Source of the DNA: Dyadobacter sp. CY343
GTDB lineage: Bacteria > Bacteroidota > Bacteroidia > Cytophagales > Spirosomataceae
DNA: 64,000 nt
NCBI RefSeq assembly: GCF_021390335.1
Contig: NZ_JAJUXK010000004.1
Coordinates: 434,001-498,000, forward strand
Direction of reading: 5' to 3'
Under the pieces are notes generated by a model, which made no database searches, had not been told where the DNA came from, and was given only the letters and a program-made list of their open reading frames with translations. Positions 36,088 through 45,484 of the stretch are shown piece after piece. Made by a program: the position numbers and the translations under genes. How positions within the stretch are numbered: the first letter of the stretch is position 1; each line of letters opens with the position of its first letter.

Positions 36088-37176
36088 ATGACGAAGGATA
36101 TAATTTATGCAGCCGCATTTGCAGTCGCCGGGCTCAGTCTGGCAGCTTGCGAGAAGAAGGAGCATATGGAGGAATCGAAAGCATTTATGCTGTCGGATAC
36201 CATGATGAGCCGTATTACACTCGATACGGTTCGCACGGAGGCGGTGCGCAACGAACTCACGCTCGTGGGAAAAGTAGTGCCTGACGAAAACCAGGTGATC
36301 AAGATATATCCGCTGGTGGGTGGTAATGTAGAAGAAGTGGATGTGGAGTTGGGCGATAATGTGCGGAAAGGTCAGAAGCTGGCGGTGATCCGGTCGGGAG
36401 AAGTGGCTGATTTTGAGCGACAAATGATCCAGGCTCAATCTGATTTGCTTGTGGCGCAAAAGAATCTGTCTTCAACCGAAGATCTTTTTGAAAGTAAGCT
36501 GGTACCCGAGCGCGACGTGATTTCTGCCCGCCAGATGGTGGATAAAGCGCAGGCGGAGCTGAACAGAGTGAAGGAAATTTTCTCCATTTATGGTTTGGGT
36601 AAATCTACCAATTACACGGTAAAGTCGCCGATCAATGGTTTTATTATTGATAAAAATGTCAACCGCGGCATGCAGCTCCGGTCAGACAATAGCGAAAGTC
36701 TTTTTACAGTCGGCCAGATCGCCGATGTGTGGGTGATGGCGAATGTGAATGAAAGTGATATTCCGAGAATTAAGCTCGGAATGGCGGCCGCAGTGCGTAC
36801 AATCAGCTTTTCCGACGAGGTATTCAAAGGAAAAGTAGACAAAATATACAACGTCCTCGACCCGGATACCAAGGCAATGAAGATCCGCATTCAGCTGCAA
36901 AATGTGGGCTTTAAACTAAAACCTGAAATGCACGCGACCGTGAGCCTCAACTTCGAGGAAGGCAGTGAAATGCAGGCTATCCCCTCGCAAGCGATCATTT
37001 TTGACCGGAGCAAGAACTGGGTGATGGTATACCACAGCCGCTCGAAAATCGAAACCCGTCCGGTAGATGTTTACCGCTCCCTCGCCAACCGGACCTACAT
37101 CAAATCCGGACTCGAACCGGGAGAAACCGTCATCTCGAAAAATCAGCTGCTCGTGTACGACGCGTTGAATGATTGA
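36088..37176 (+). CDS. RND efflux periplasmic adaptor lipoprotein (CzcB-like)
   Basis: Membrane-fusion protein linking the pump to the TolC-like channel, 362 aa. A lipobox LAAC (Cys21) anchors it. The following short segment is rich in Met, His and acidic residues (EKKEHMEES). The core has a biotinyl-lipoyl segment (VGGNVEEVDVELGDNVRKGQ), a helical hairpin (about 110-165) with a VSARQM-like turn, and beta-barrel segments (DVWVMANVNESDI). It lies 44 bases after the TolC-like gene and 183 bases before the pump start. Confidence 0.88.
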   Translation: MTKDIIYAAAFAVAGLSLAACEKKEHMEESKAFMLSDTMMSRITLDTVRTEAVRNELTLVGKVVPDENQVIKIYPLVGGNVEEVDVELGDNVRKGQKLAVIRSGEVADFERQMIQAQSDLLVAQKNLSSTEDLFESKLVPERDVISARQMVDKAQAELNRVKEIFSIYGLGKSTNYTVKSPINGFIIDKNVNRGMQLRSDNSESLFTVGQIADVWVMANVNESDIPRIKLGMAAAVRTISFSDEVFKGKVDKIYNVLDPDTKAMKIRIQLQNVGFKLKPEMHATVSLNFEEGSEMQAIPSQAIIFDRSKNWVMVYHSRSKIETRPVDVYRSLANRTYIKSGLEPGETVISKNQLLVYDALND

Positions 37177-37298
37177 AAGGGAGGAAGGAGGAAAGGGAGG
37201 ATGGAGGAAGGGGAAGGGAAAGAAAGCTACGCTACGCTTACCTTCTCCATTCCTACCTTCCTCCATTCTCCCTCCTCCCTTTCCTCCCTTTCCTCCCA
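37170..37298. repeat. Purine-rich/pyrimidine-rich imperfect inverted repeat
   Basis: A G/A-only stretch of about 50 bases (GGGAGGAAGGAGG type) is followed by a spacer containing GCTACGCTACGC and then a longer C/T-rich stretch (CCTTCCTCCATTC, CTCCCTCCTCCC types). The arms are complementary with mismatches, so the transcript could form a long hairpin between the adaptor and pump genes. All three forward frames are open through this region. Confidence 0.7.
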
Positions 37299-37358
37299 AT
37301 TCACTCATTCACTCATTCACTCATTCACTCATTCACTCATTCATCCACTCATTCACTC
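37299..37358. repeat. Tandem 8-base repeat ATTCACTC directly before pump start
   Basis: Five perfect ATTCACTC units at 37299-37338, an imperfect 12-base unit at 37339-37350, and a sixth perfect unit at 37351-37358. The pump ATG begins two bases later at 37360. Because the unit is not a multiple of three, gain or loss of units changes reading frame and spacing. Confidence 0.9.
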
Positions 37359-37359
37359 G

Positions 37360-40300
37360 ATGAACAAATTCATTAGAGGTATCGTCGGGTTTTCTTTGAA
37401 AAACCGGTTCTTCATATTCTTCATGACCGGCCTGCTGATTGTGGCGGGTATTGTCAGCTATCGCAATACGCCGCTGGAAGCTTTTCCGGACGTTACCAAT
37501 ACGCAGATCATCATCGTTACGGAATGGAATGGGCGCAGCGCCGAGGAAATTGAGCGATTTGTGACGGTGCCGATTGAGGTGGCGATGAACTCGGTGCAGC
37601 AGAAAACCAACGTCAGGAGCACGACGATGTTCGGTTTGAGCATTATCAAGATCATTTTTGATGACCACGTAGAAGACTTTTTCGCCCGGCAGCAAGTTAA
37701 TAACCAGCTCAGGAATATCTCGCTGCCCGACGGCGTGGAACCTGACGTTCAGCCGCCGTACGGTCCTACCGGAGAGATTTTTAGATTTACTTTAAAAAGC
37801 AAAGACCGCGACAGCCGCGAGCTGCTCACGCTGCATAACTGGGTGATCGACAGACAACTGAGAAGCATTCCGGGTGTAGCTGACGTGGTTGCATTTGGTG
37901 GCCGGGAGAAGATTTATGAAGTGCAGGTAAATCCGACCAAGCTGGTTAAATACAACATCACGCCGCTGGAAGTATACCAAGCGGTTTCAAAAAGCAATAT
38001 CAATGTAGGCGGCGATGTGATCGAGAAAAACGGGCAGGCTTATGTGGTGCGGGGGATCGGGTTACTGAACTCCATTCCGGATATTGAGAACATCATCGTT
38101 GAGTTTGTAAAAGATAATCCCGTGCTGGTCAGGGATGTGGCGGATGTGAAAGAGTCAGATATGCCGCGTGTCGGACAGGTTGGACTCGATGGAAATGATG
38201 ATGTGGTGGAAGGTATTGTGGTACAACGCAAAGGCGAGAATCCGAGCGAGGTACTGGCGCGTATCAAGGAAAAAGTAGCGGAATTGAATACCAAAATCCT
38301 TCCGCCGGATGTGAAAATGGTCACTTTTTACGACCGCGACAACCTCATCGAATTTTGTGCGCATACCGTGAAGCACAACCTGATTGAAGGTATTGTGCTC
38401 GTGACCGTGATCGTATTCATTTTTATGGCCGACTGGCGCACGACAGTTATCGTGTCGATCATCATTCCGCTTGCACTGCTTTTTGCATTCATGTGCCTCA
38501 AACTCATGGGTATGTCGGCCAACTTACTCTCGATGGGGGCGATCGACTTCGGTATCATCATCGACGGGGCGGTGGTCATGGTGGAGGGGATATTTGTTTC
38601 GCTCGACCATCTGGCACATAAAAATGGAATGCAACGTTACAACAGACTTGCAAAACTCGGGCTTATCAAGAAGACCGGCGGCGAGCTTGGGAAGGCAATA
38701 TTCTTTTCTAAGCTGATCATTATCACTGCACTGATCCCGATTTTTAGTTTCCAGAAAGTCGAGGGAAAGATGTTTACACCACTTGCTTTCACCCTGGGAT
38801 TTGCCCTGCTCGGCGCACTGCTGTATACGCTGACGCTGGTTCCGGTACTCTGCTCAATTTTACTCAACAAAAACGTACGCGAAAAAAGTAATCCGATCGT
38901 CCGATTCTTTGACCGCTCGGTTTCCCGCGGCTTTGAATGGTGCTATGCGCGTAAGAGATTAAGTGTTCTTTTTGCAATGATTTTTCTGAGTGTCAGCCTC
39001 TTTTCTGCCAAATTCCTGGGTACCGAATTCCTTCCGACTCTTAACGAAGGCACATTGTGGGTAGAAGCTAAAATGCCGATGAGCAGCTCTCTGAATGAGA
39101 CGATTAAAATGGTGAGCGTTCTCCGTGGAAAACTCAATGAATTTCCGGAGGTAAATGGTGTATTATCCCAAACCGGCCGCTCCAATGACGGAACAGATCC
39201 TTCCGGTTTTTATTATGTTCAAATGCAGGTGAATCTGAAACCGAAATCTGAATGGACGCGCAAGATTACGCAGGACCAGCTGATCGAAGAAATGGACACC
39301 AAGCTGAAACAGTTCCAGGGAATCAACTACAACTATTCGCAGCCTATTATCGACAACGTAGCCGAGGCCGTGGCGGGAATGAATGCCAGTAATGCCGTAA
39401 AAATCTACGGCGACGATCTGGAAACGCTGAATACCAAAGCAAACGAAGTGCTCGAAGCGATCAAAGATGTGCCGGGGATTAAGGATGTGGGCATTCTGCG
39501 GAATATTGGCCAGCCCGAAGTGAGTGTGATCCTGCATGATCATAAAATGGCCCAATATGGTGTGAGTATCTCCGACGCGCAGGCGGTCATTGAAATGGCG
39601 ATCGGCGGTAAAACTGCCTCGATCCTCTATGAAGGCGAACGAAAATTTGATATCCGGCTGCGATACGAGCAGCAATACCGCAGCAATGTGGACGATATCC
39701 AGCAACTGATGGTCCCGACACTAACCGGCGGCAAGATACCATTGAAAGAAATTTCCACCATTAGAACCGTAACCGGACCTGCATTTGTGTACCGGGATAA
39801 TAACAAACGCTTTATCGGGGTAAAATTCTCCGTGCGCGAGCGTGATCTTGGGAGTACGATCGCCGATGCACAAAGCCGGGTGAAACCAATGCTGCAAAAT
39901 CTTCCGAAAGGCTATTCTGTCAACTGGTCGGGCGAATTCGAGAACCAGGTGCGGGCAACAGAGCGCCTCAGCCAGGTGGTACCGATCAGCCTTATCGGGA
40001 TCTTCATACTCCTCTTCATTATGTTTAATAATGCAAAAGATGCAGGTTTAGTGTTAATCAACGTTCCATTCGCGCTGATTGGTGGAATACTTGCGCTGCA
40101 CGTTACGCACATGAACTTCGGGATTTCCGCCGGGGTTGGATTTATAGCCCTATTCGGGCTCTGCGTTCAGAATGGGGTGATCCTGATCTCGGTATTTAAT
40201 AAAAACCTGTCGGCGAGAATGCCACTCGACGAGGCGATCAGGGAAGGTGTAAAGTCTCGGATCAGGCCGGTGGTGATGACCGCATTAATGGCGGCGATCG

Positions 40301-40467
40301 GATTGCTTCCGGCTGCAACATCAACAGGTATTGGTTCGGAAACGCAGAAGCCACTTGCTATCGTCGTGATCGGCGGACTGATCACAGCGACCGTCCTGAC
40401 CTTGCTAGTCTTTCCGATCATATACGCATTCTTCAATCGCAAGACGAAAAATGCATACGCGGCATAA
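37360..40467 (+). CDS. CzcA-type heavy-metal RND efflux pump
   Basis: Inner-membrane proton-driven exporter of 1035 aa with 12 membrane helices and two large periplasmic loops. Helix 4 carries DFG-III-DGAVVMVE, with Asp396, Asp402 and Glu409. That spacing matches the catalytic Asp402, Asp408 and Glu415 of CzcA and is unlike CusA, so divalent cations (Co, Zn, Cd or Ni) are more likely than Cu/Ag. The start at 37360 is chosen because the ORF upstream to 37201 is low-complexity repeat. The closing segment ends TKNAYAA. Substrate specificity is inferred from this motif only. Confidence 0.92.
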   Translation: MNKFIRGIVGFSLKNRFFIFFMTGLLIVAGIVSYRNTPLEAFPDVTNTQIIIVTEWNGRSAEEIERFVTVPIEVAMNSVQQKTNVRSTTMFGLSIIKIIFDDHVEDFFARQQVNNQLRNISLPDGVEPDVQPPYGPTGEIFRFTLKSKDRDSRELLTLHNWVIDRQLRSIPGVADVVAFGGREKIYEVQVNPTKLVKYNITPLEVYQAVSKSNINVGGDVIEKNGQAYVVRGIGLLNSIPDIENIIVEFVKDNPVLVRDVADVKESDMPRVGQVGLDGNDDVVEGIVVQRKGENPSEVLARIKEKVAELNTKILPPDVKMVTFYDRDNLIEFCAHTVKHNLIEGIVLVTVIVFIFMADWRTTVIVSIIIPLALLFAFMCLKLMGMSANLLSMGAIDFGIIIDGAVVMVEGIFVSLDHLAHKNGMQRYNRLAKLGLIKKTGGELGKAIFFSKLIIITALIPIFSFQKVEGKMFTPLAFTLGFALLGALLYTLTLVPVLCSILLNKNVREKSNPIVRFFDRSVSRGFEWCYARKRLSVLFAMIFLSVSLFSAKFLGTEFLPTLNEGTLWVEAKMPMSSSLNETIKMVSVLRGKLNEFPEVNGVLSQTGRSNDGTDPSGFYYVQMQVNLKPKSEWTRKITQDQLIEEMDTKLKQFQGINYNYSQPIIDNVAEAVAGMNASNAVKIYGDDLETLNTKANEVLEAIKDVPGIKDVGILRNIGQPEVSVILHDHKMAQYGVSISDAQAVIEMAIGGKTASILYEGERKFDIRLRYEQQYRSNVDDIQQLMVPTLTGGKIPLKEISTIRTVTGPAFVYRDNNKRFIGVKFSVRERDLGSTIADAQSRVKPMLQNLPKGYSVNWSGEFENQVRATERLSQVVPISLIGIFILLFIMFNNAKDAGLVLINVPFALIGGILALHVTHMNFGISAGVGFIALFGLCVQNGVILISVFNKNLSARMPLDEAIREGVKSRIRPVVMTALMAAIGLLPAATSTGIGSETQKPLAIVVIGGLITATVLTLLVFPIIYAFFNRKTKNAYAA

Positions 40468-40539
40468 CATGAAATGTGATCCGAATCTGGCGGTGGGCCT
40501 TATACGTGCAGACTGCGCCTGCTTTTAATGCGGCGAATA

Positions 40540-41991
40540 TCAGATCTGCGCGTCAGGGAGGAGTGCATTCGGCTTGAAAGTGATCGTAAATGTGGTTCCC
40601 ACACCCACTTCCGATTGTACGTCTATACGTCCGTGATGGGCGTGGATAATGCTCATAGTAGTCGAAAGCCCGATCCCCATACCATTATTTTTACCCGTAA
40701 AATAGGGTTCAAAGATTTTCTCAATATGCTCTTCACTAATGCCTGAACCATTATCTGTAAAGATCACCTGAACACCTTCACTGTGGTTTCTGGTGGAAAT
40801 AGTAAGAATACCTTTATCTTCCTCCATCGCCTCGATCGCATTCGTTATCAGGTTGAGAAAAGCCATTTGCAGGGAAACAGAATCGAGCGGGATAGCCAGT
40901 TCTTCTTCTGCAAAGTAGGTGACGATCTGGATCCGCTTCAATTGCACACGGTCAAGCGCCGCTCCTATTGCCTGACTCAAAACAGTGTGCACCGAATTGT
41001 TAACCAACTCTATATCAGCAGAATTCGAGGGTTGCAGGAGCTGGGATATCAGATCGTTAATACGGGTACAATTCCGCTTGATGATCTGTGTATAAAATTT
41101 CTGGTCTTCGTCCGTCAGCTCCATTTCGAGCTGCTCGGCCGACAAGTTCACATTTGTAAGCGGGTTACGTACCTCATGCGCCAGCATGCGCACGAGCCGA
41201 CCTGTAACAGCCATTTTTTCGGAAAACAAACGCTCGCGTTCCGATTGCTTTCTGGCGGTCATATCATGCAGCCGCCCCTGAATGTAAGGGTGGTCGTCGT
41301 CTATTTCTACGGAAGCGGAAAAGAGACAGTACTTTTTGTCGCCCTCCCTGGTAAGCAGCCGCACTTCGTGATCGTGAATGGTATGGTCCTTAATATTTCC
41401 CCAGAGTGCATTAAATTGCGGATCCTCAATCAGTTCGACGATATTCTTCAATTTAAGATCGTCTTCTGCATATCCTGTCAGGACGCTGCCGGAAGCATTC
41501 AAATCGATTATATTGCCTGCTAGATCACTGATAAACAGAAAATCATTGGACTCTTCAAAAACACGTCGGTACCTTCTTTCGCTGTGTTTCAGTGCTTTTA
41601 AAACAGAAGTTCTTTCCAGCGCATACCTGATGCTCCTTTCCAGCTTTTCAGCGTCGAGCTCACTTTTAATCAGATAATCGGCAGCGCCCAGGCGAAGTGC
41701 TTCGACAGCGATCTTAGTATCGCCTTTTCCGGTCAGAAGTATGATCGGTTCCTCGCATTCAAACTGGCAGGCCAGATCGATCAGGTCAATACCTGTACTT
41801 TCGCCGAGCAGATAATCGAAAAGGTACAGATCATACTTTTTAGTTTTGATCTCCTTCTCCGCATCCCTGAACGTCGCGCACCAGGTAATATCAAATTTCC
41901 AGTTGACGAGGTCATTAAAATACTCCCTCGTTAGGAAGTAATCGTCTTCGTCGTCATCAACGAGAAGTACCTTTATTAGTTTGTTGTTCAT
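40540..41991 (-). CDS. Soluble receiver-PAS histidine kinase
   Basis: Cytosolic kinase of 483 aa. An N-terminal receiver (1-125, Asp59 in LFDYLL) is followed by a PAS domain (about 138-255), a HisKA box MLAHEVRNPLTNV with His272, and a HATPase domain with NLITNAIEAM and GMGIGLSTTMSII. No membrane segment is present. The layout is NtrB-like with an input receiver, so it may take a phosphoryl signal from another kinase. It is 19 bases downstream of the sigma-54 regulator and is probably its partner kinase. Confidence 0.9.
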   Translation of the reverse strand: MNNKLIKVLLVDDDEDDYFLTREYFNDLVNWKFDITWCATFRDAEKEIKTKKYDLYLFDYLLGESTGIDLIDLACQFECEEPIILLTGKGDTKIAVEALRLGAADYLIKSELDAEKLERSIRYALERTSVLKALKHSERRYRRVFEESNDFLFISDLAGNIIDLNASGSVLTGYAEDDLKLKNIVELIEDPQFNALWGNIKDHTIHDHEVRLLTREGDKKYCLFSASVEIDDDHPYIQGRLHDMTARKQSERERLFSEKMAVTGRLVRMLAHEVRNPLTNVNLSAEQLEMELTDEDQKFYTQIIKRNCTRINDLISQLLQPSNSADIELVNNSVHTVLSQAIGAALDRVQLKRIQIVTYFAEEELAIPLDSVSLQMAFLNLITNAIEAMEEDKGILTISTRNHSEGVQVIFTDNGSGISEEHIEKIFEPYFTGKNNGMGIGLSTTMSIIHAHHGRIDVQSEVGVGTTFTITFKPNALLPDAQI

Positions 41992-42010
41992 GCCGCATTA
42001 CCCTTTACCA

Positions 42011-43471
42011 CTAAATGTCAAACTGCTTCATTTTATTATAAAGCGTTTTCCTGTCGATGTTCAGTAAACGGGCCGCTTTGCTTTTGTTGAAATTTACATC
42101 CCTCAAAACCTGCATGATCATATCATATTCAGCTTCATTAGCCACTGTTTTCAAACTCGGCTTGGAATCGTCTCCGTCCACCGGTTCTACAATCCCGGGA
42201 GCAGCAGGCGCAACAGCGGCAGGTTCCTCGTCGAGGTCTTTCAGCTTGCGATAATTTACAATTTCAAAAGGCAGTGATTTTTCTTCGATCAGGTCGCCGT
42301 CGGAAAGTAATGTAGCCCTTTTGATCACATTCTTCATTTCGCGAAGGTTACCCGGCCAGGAGTAGTTCAGGAAGTCGCTTTTCACTTCTTCCGAAAATCC
42401 GCTTACACTCTTGTTCAGCTCTGCATTTGTGGTTTCGAGAAACGAGTTCGCGAACAACATCAGATCGTCTTTCCGGTTTCTCAACGCGGGTACTTCAATG
42501 GTAAATTCATTGAAACGATAGTAAAGATCTTCTCTGAATTTCCCGGTTTTCGCCGATTCCAGCAACCGTTCGTTACTCGCAACGATAATACGTACATCGA
42601 GGTCGATTTCTTTTGATCCGCCAATGCGGCGCATTTTACGTTCCTGTACTACACGGAGCAGCGCAACCTGGATTTCGTAGGATAAATTGGAAACTTCATC
42701 CAAAAACAAGGTACCGCCGTTGGCAAGCTCGAAATGCCCTATTTTGGTTTGAAGTGCTCCTGTAAACGATCCTTTTTCGTGTCCGAAAAGCTCGCTACCT
42801 GCCAGTTCTTTTGAAATAGCACCGCAGTCCATCGCTACAAAAGGCATATCCTTCCGGCGGGATCTGTTGTGGATTTCCTGCGCGATCGCTTCTTTTCCCG
42901 AACCACTTTCTCCATAAATAATCACACTGAAATTGGTAGGCGCTACCAGATCAACCTGCCGGAAAAGGTTATCAGAAACCTCCGAAGTTCCCATGATGTA
43001 GCCAGCCTTGGTGCGTGGATTCATCTTTCTCGCAGGTTTCGGACTGTTTTCCGAAGTAGTGCCTGAGGTAGCCGACGCGGTGTACATTTGCTCTTCATTT
43101 TGAGAAGATTCCGCATCCGCGATCGCCTTTTTCACTGTGACTAATATTTCGTCAGGAAAAAGCGGTTTGGTGATATAATCGTAAGCGCCCAGCTTCATGA
43201 CGCTTACAGCGATTTTAATATCTGAATAGCCAGTAATGATCAGCACCGGCACATTTGGCCGTTTCGCCTTAATGGCAGTCAGCAATTCGGTTCCTGTAAT
43301 ATCGCCCAGGCGAAAGTCCGTCATGACAAGGTCCGGCGAGATCGATTCGATCAATGCGAGACCATCTTTCCCGTTTTGTGCTGTTTCTACTATGAAATCA
43401 TTCTTCGACAAAAACCTTTTCAACAGAAAACAAATATCTGCCTCATCATCAACAACAACAATTTTTTTCAT
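42011..43471 (-). CDS. NtrC-family sigma-54-dependent response regulator
   Basis: Regulator of 486 aa with receiver (Asp52 in MTDFRLG), AAA+ domain (Walker A GESGSGKE at 187-194, Walker B TLFLDE) and a Fis-type DNA-binding helix-turn-helix at about 465-486 (ARLLNIDRKTLYNKM). The sigma-54 contact loop reads GSFTGA at 234-239 instead of GAFTGA; a Ser at that position is tolerated in some activators. The gene lies between rpoN (27 bases upstream) and its kinase (19 bases downstream), so the three form one operon. Confidence 0.94.
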   Translation of the reverse strand: MKKIVVVDDEADICFLLKRFLSKNDFIVETAQNGKDGLALIESISPDLVMTDFRLGDITGTELLTAIKAKRPNVPVLIITGYSDIKIAVSVMKLGAYDYITKPLFPDEILVTVKKAIADAESSQNEEQMYTASATSGTTSENSPKPARKMNPRTKAGYIMGTSEVSDNLFRQVDLVAPTNFSVIIYGESGSGKEAIAQEIHNRSRRKDMPFVAMDCGAISKELAGSELFGHEKGSFTGALQTKIGHFELANGGTLFLDEVSNLSYEIQVALLRVVQERKMRRIGGSKEIDLDVRIIVASNERLLESAKTGKFREDLYYRFNEFTIEVPALRNRKDDLMLFANSFLETTNAELNKSVSGFSEEVKSDFLNYSWPGNLREMKNVIKRATLLSDGDLIEEKSLPFEIVNYRKLKDLDEEPAAVAPAAPGIVEPVDGDDSKPSLKTVANEAEYDMIMQVLRDVNFNKSKAARLLNIDRKTLYNKMKQFDI

Positions 43472-43498
43472 GCCTGGTTTTTAGGGCTTAATTTAGAT

Positions 43499-44941
43499 TT
43501 AAATAGTCACTCTTAATCTAGCGGTGGGTATGTTCAGCTGCTCCCGATATTTTGCTACTGTCCGTCTGGCTACTGAATAGCCTTTTTCTGACAACATATC
43601 GGTAATCTGCTGGTCATTGTACGGGTGTCTCTTATCCTCCGCGGCAACAATTTCCCTGATCGCCTCCTGGATTTCTCTATTAGATACCTCGGTACCGTCT
43701 TCATTCGTAACACCTTCCGTAAACAGGTCTTTCAACAAAACGATCCCGAACGGTGTTTGCACATATTTATTGGTAGTAACCCTCGAAACCGTGGAAATAT
43801 CCATATCGATAATTTCGGCCACATCTTTGAGGATCATCGGTCTCAGTTTCTTAACATCACCAGACTGGAAGTAATCATATTGCAGCCGCACAATCGCTTT
43901 CAATGTGCTTAGCATTGTATTTTCCCGCTGCTTAATGGCGTCTATGAACCATTTAGCCGAGTTCATCTTGTTTTTCAGGAACTGGTTGGTGGCTTTGTCA
44001 TTCTTCTGCTCCGCCATTTTTGTAAACACCTTGCTCAGTTTCAGGGCAGGGCTGTTTCCCCAGGTCAGCTGCACTTCGATCTCGCCGTCTTCTGCATACC
44101 ATAACATGAAATCCGGCTTGATGCTTTCATTCACTATTGAATCGTTGCGAAGTCCGGAGGCTGGCTTGGGGTTTAATGTAGTGATCAACTGAATTGCTTT
44201 TTTCAAAGCTTCTTCGTCGAGGCCGGTAATCCGCATGATCTTGTCATAATTGCGGGAACCCAGCTCATCGAATGCATCAGTTACAATGCGGTATGCAGAT
44301 TTCCAGGTATCATTCTGCGTTTCCATGCGGTTCAGCTGAATGAGCAGACACTCGCGCAGGTCACTCGCTGCAATACCTGGTGGATCAAGCTGCTGTATCA
44401 CTTTCAGCATTGCATTCACTTCATCGGTATCGATGAACATGCTGTTGGCGAACGAAATGTCATCTGCTATTACGTCGCTCTCGCGTCTCAGAAAACCATC
44501 TTCATCCAGCGAATCGAGGATAAAGTCTGCCACCAGCTGCTGGCGCTCGTTTAGTCTGAGAAAATGAATTTGTTGTTTGAGATCGTCGCGGAACGAGATT
44601 GGTTCCACCATCGGCCGCGTATATAGCTCATTATCTGCCGATTGGTTATTTGCATAAGTCTTGTAGTCGGGAACATCGTCATCCCTGAATTCGTCCCAAT
44701 CGTAATAATCCTGAACTGAATTATCCTCGCCTGTTCCGGTATCCGCCGGATCCTGCAGATCGTCGGAAGCTTCCTCTGCGGCATTCTCCTCCTTACCCTC
44801 TTCTAAAATCGGGTTTTCCTCTAATTCTTCTTTGATTCTCTGCTCAAGCTCCATCGTTGTCAAATGCAGTAGGTTCAGCATTTGAATTTGTAATGGAGAA
44901 TATTTTAAGGTCTGCCTTTGCGTCTGCGTCTGTCTTTGCAT
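43499..44941 (-). CDS. rpoN: RNA polymerase sigma-54 factor RpoN
   Basis: Alternative sigma factor recognising -24/-12 promoters, 480 aa. Region I begins with a Gln-rich stretch (QRQTQTQRQTLKYSPLQIQMLNLLHL), region II is acidic (about 50-100), and region III ends with the RpoN box ARRTVAKYRE at 458-467, which reads the -24 element. A complete, typical factor. It heads the operon rpoN - response regulator - kinase. Confidence 0.97.
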   Translation of the reverse strand: MQRQTQTQRQTLKYSPLQIQMLNLLHLTTMELEQRIKEELEENPILEEGKEENAAEEASDDLQDPADTGTGEDNSVQDYYDWDEFRDDDVPDYKTYANNQSADNELYTRPMVEPISFRDDLKQQIHFLRLNERQQLVADFILDSLDEDGFLRRESDVIADDISFANSMFIDTDEVNAMLKVIQQLDPPGIAASDLRECLLIQLNRMETQNDTWKSAYRIVTDAFDELGSRNYDKIMRITGLDEEALKKAIQLITTLNPKPASGLRNDSIVNESIKPDFMLWYAEDGEIEVQLTWGNSPALKLSKVFTKMAEQKNDKATNQFLKNKMNSAKWFIDAIKQRENTMLSTLKAIVRLQYDYFQSGDVKKLRPMILKDVAEIIDMDISTVSRVTTNKYVQTPFGIVLLKDLFTEGVTNEDGTEVSNREIQEAIREIVAAEDKRHPYNDQQITDMLSEKGYSVARRTVAKYREQLNIPTARLRVTI

Positions 44942-45484
44942 AGAGCAAGTAACGGTAAGATGGTAATTTTCTTAATGCTTTAAATTTACAATTCTTTATT
45001 CAATGTTCAGGTAACACGGAACAGCGATTGCAAAGATTGCGTAGTTATTTCCACAGACTGAGTATTATAATTCAGAAAGTAGGGATGCTCCACACGGTCA
45101 CTACTATTCGCCGGATTCCAAATACCTTTTTCGGACAAGGCGGATCAATCTGACAGCTTCGAGACAGATGCTCGCAAGCTTTTTGTTTTCCTGCTTCAGC
45201 GCAAAATATATTTGCCTGATAATCATAAGTGTAGAAAGGGCCGGTGATCAGAAATGACTTTCCCGGTAACGCCTTGCCCACTTCATTTGAGGTTGAAAAC
45301 TTCGTTCAGTACGATTTTCGCAGCCGCCTGTCCGAGATCGGAATAAAGAGACAAAAATTGTATTAAACAAAAGGCTTGCCGACCCTGATTTCTATCTTCC
45401 TGGACAACCAACCCATTTCCGTGAATATGGAAAACAAAAAAACCCTTCGGTTGAAGGGTTTTAGTATATATAGATTATGCGCAA
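44942..45484. other. Intergenic region with possible gene remnant
   Basis: Upstream of rpoN no intact gene is seen. On the minus strand, successive short open segments in different frames look gene-like: one ending SDLGQAAAKIVLNEVF-NLK, one of 69 codons (45072-45281), and one of 40 codons at 45104-45226 ending RYLESGE. They may be remnants of a frameshifted gene or chance. A terminator for the next minus-strand genes lies at 45439-45462. Confidence 0.35.
45436..45462 (-). terminator. Terminator of the YtxH operon
   Basis: Perfect 10-base arms AAAACCCTTC (45439-45448) and GAAGGGTTTT (45453-45462) around GGTT. On the minus strand the stem is followed by a run of seven T, so it ends transcription coming from the genes at 45485-46139. 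Confidence 0.8.

Noticed and set aside
37201-37359. Upstream extension of the pump reading frame by 53 codons
   Set aside because: The extension is low-complexity repeat (Ser, His, Thr, Leu) and the ATG at 37360 gives the normal pump N terminus MNKFIRGIVGFSLKNR.
40508-40526. Weak stem GCAG ... CTGC followed by TTTT after the pump gene
   Set aside because: A four-base stem is too short to support a terminator call.
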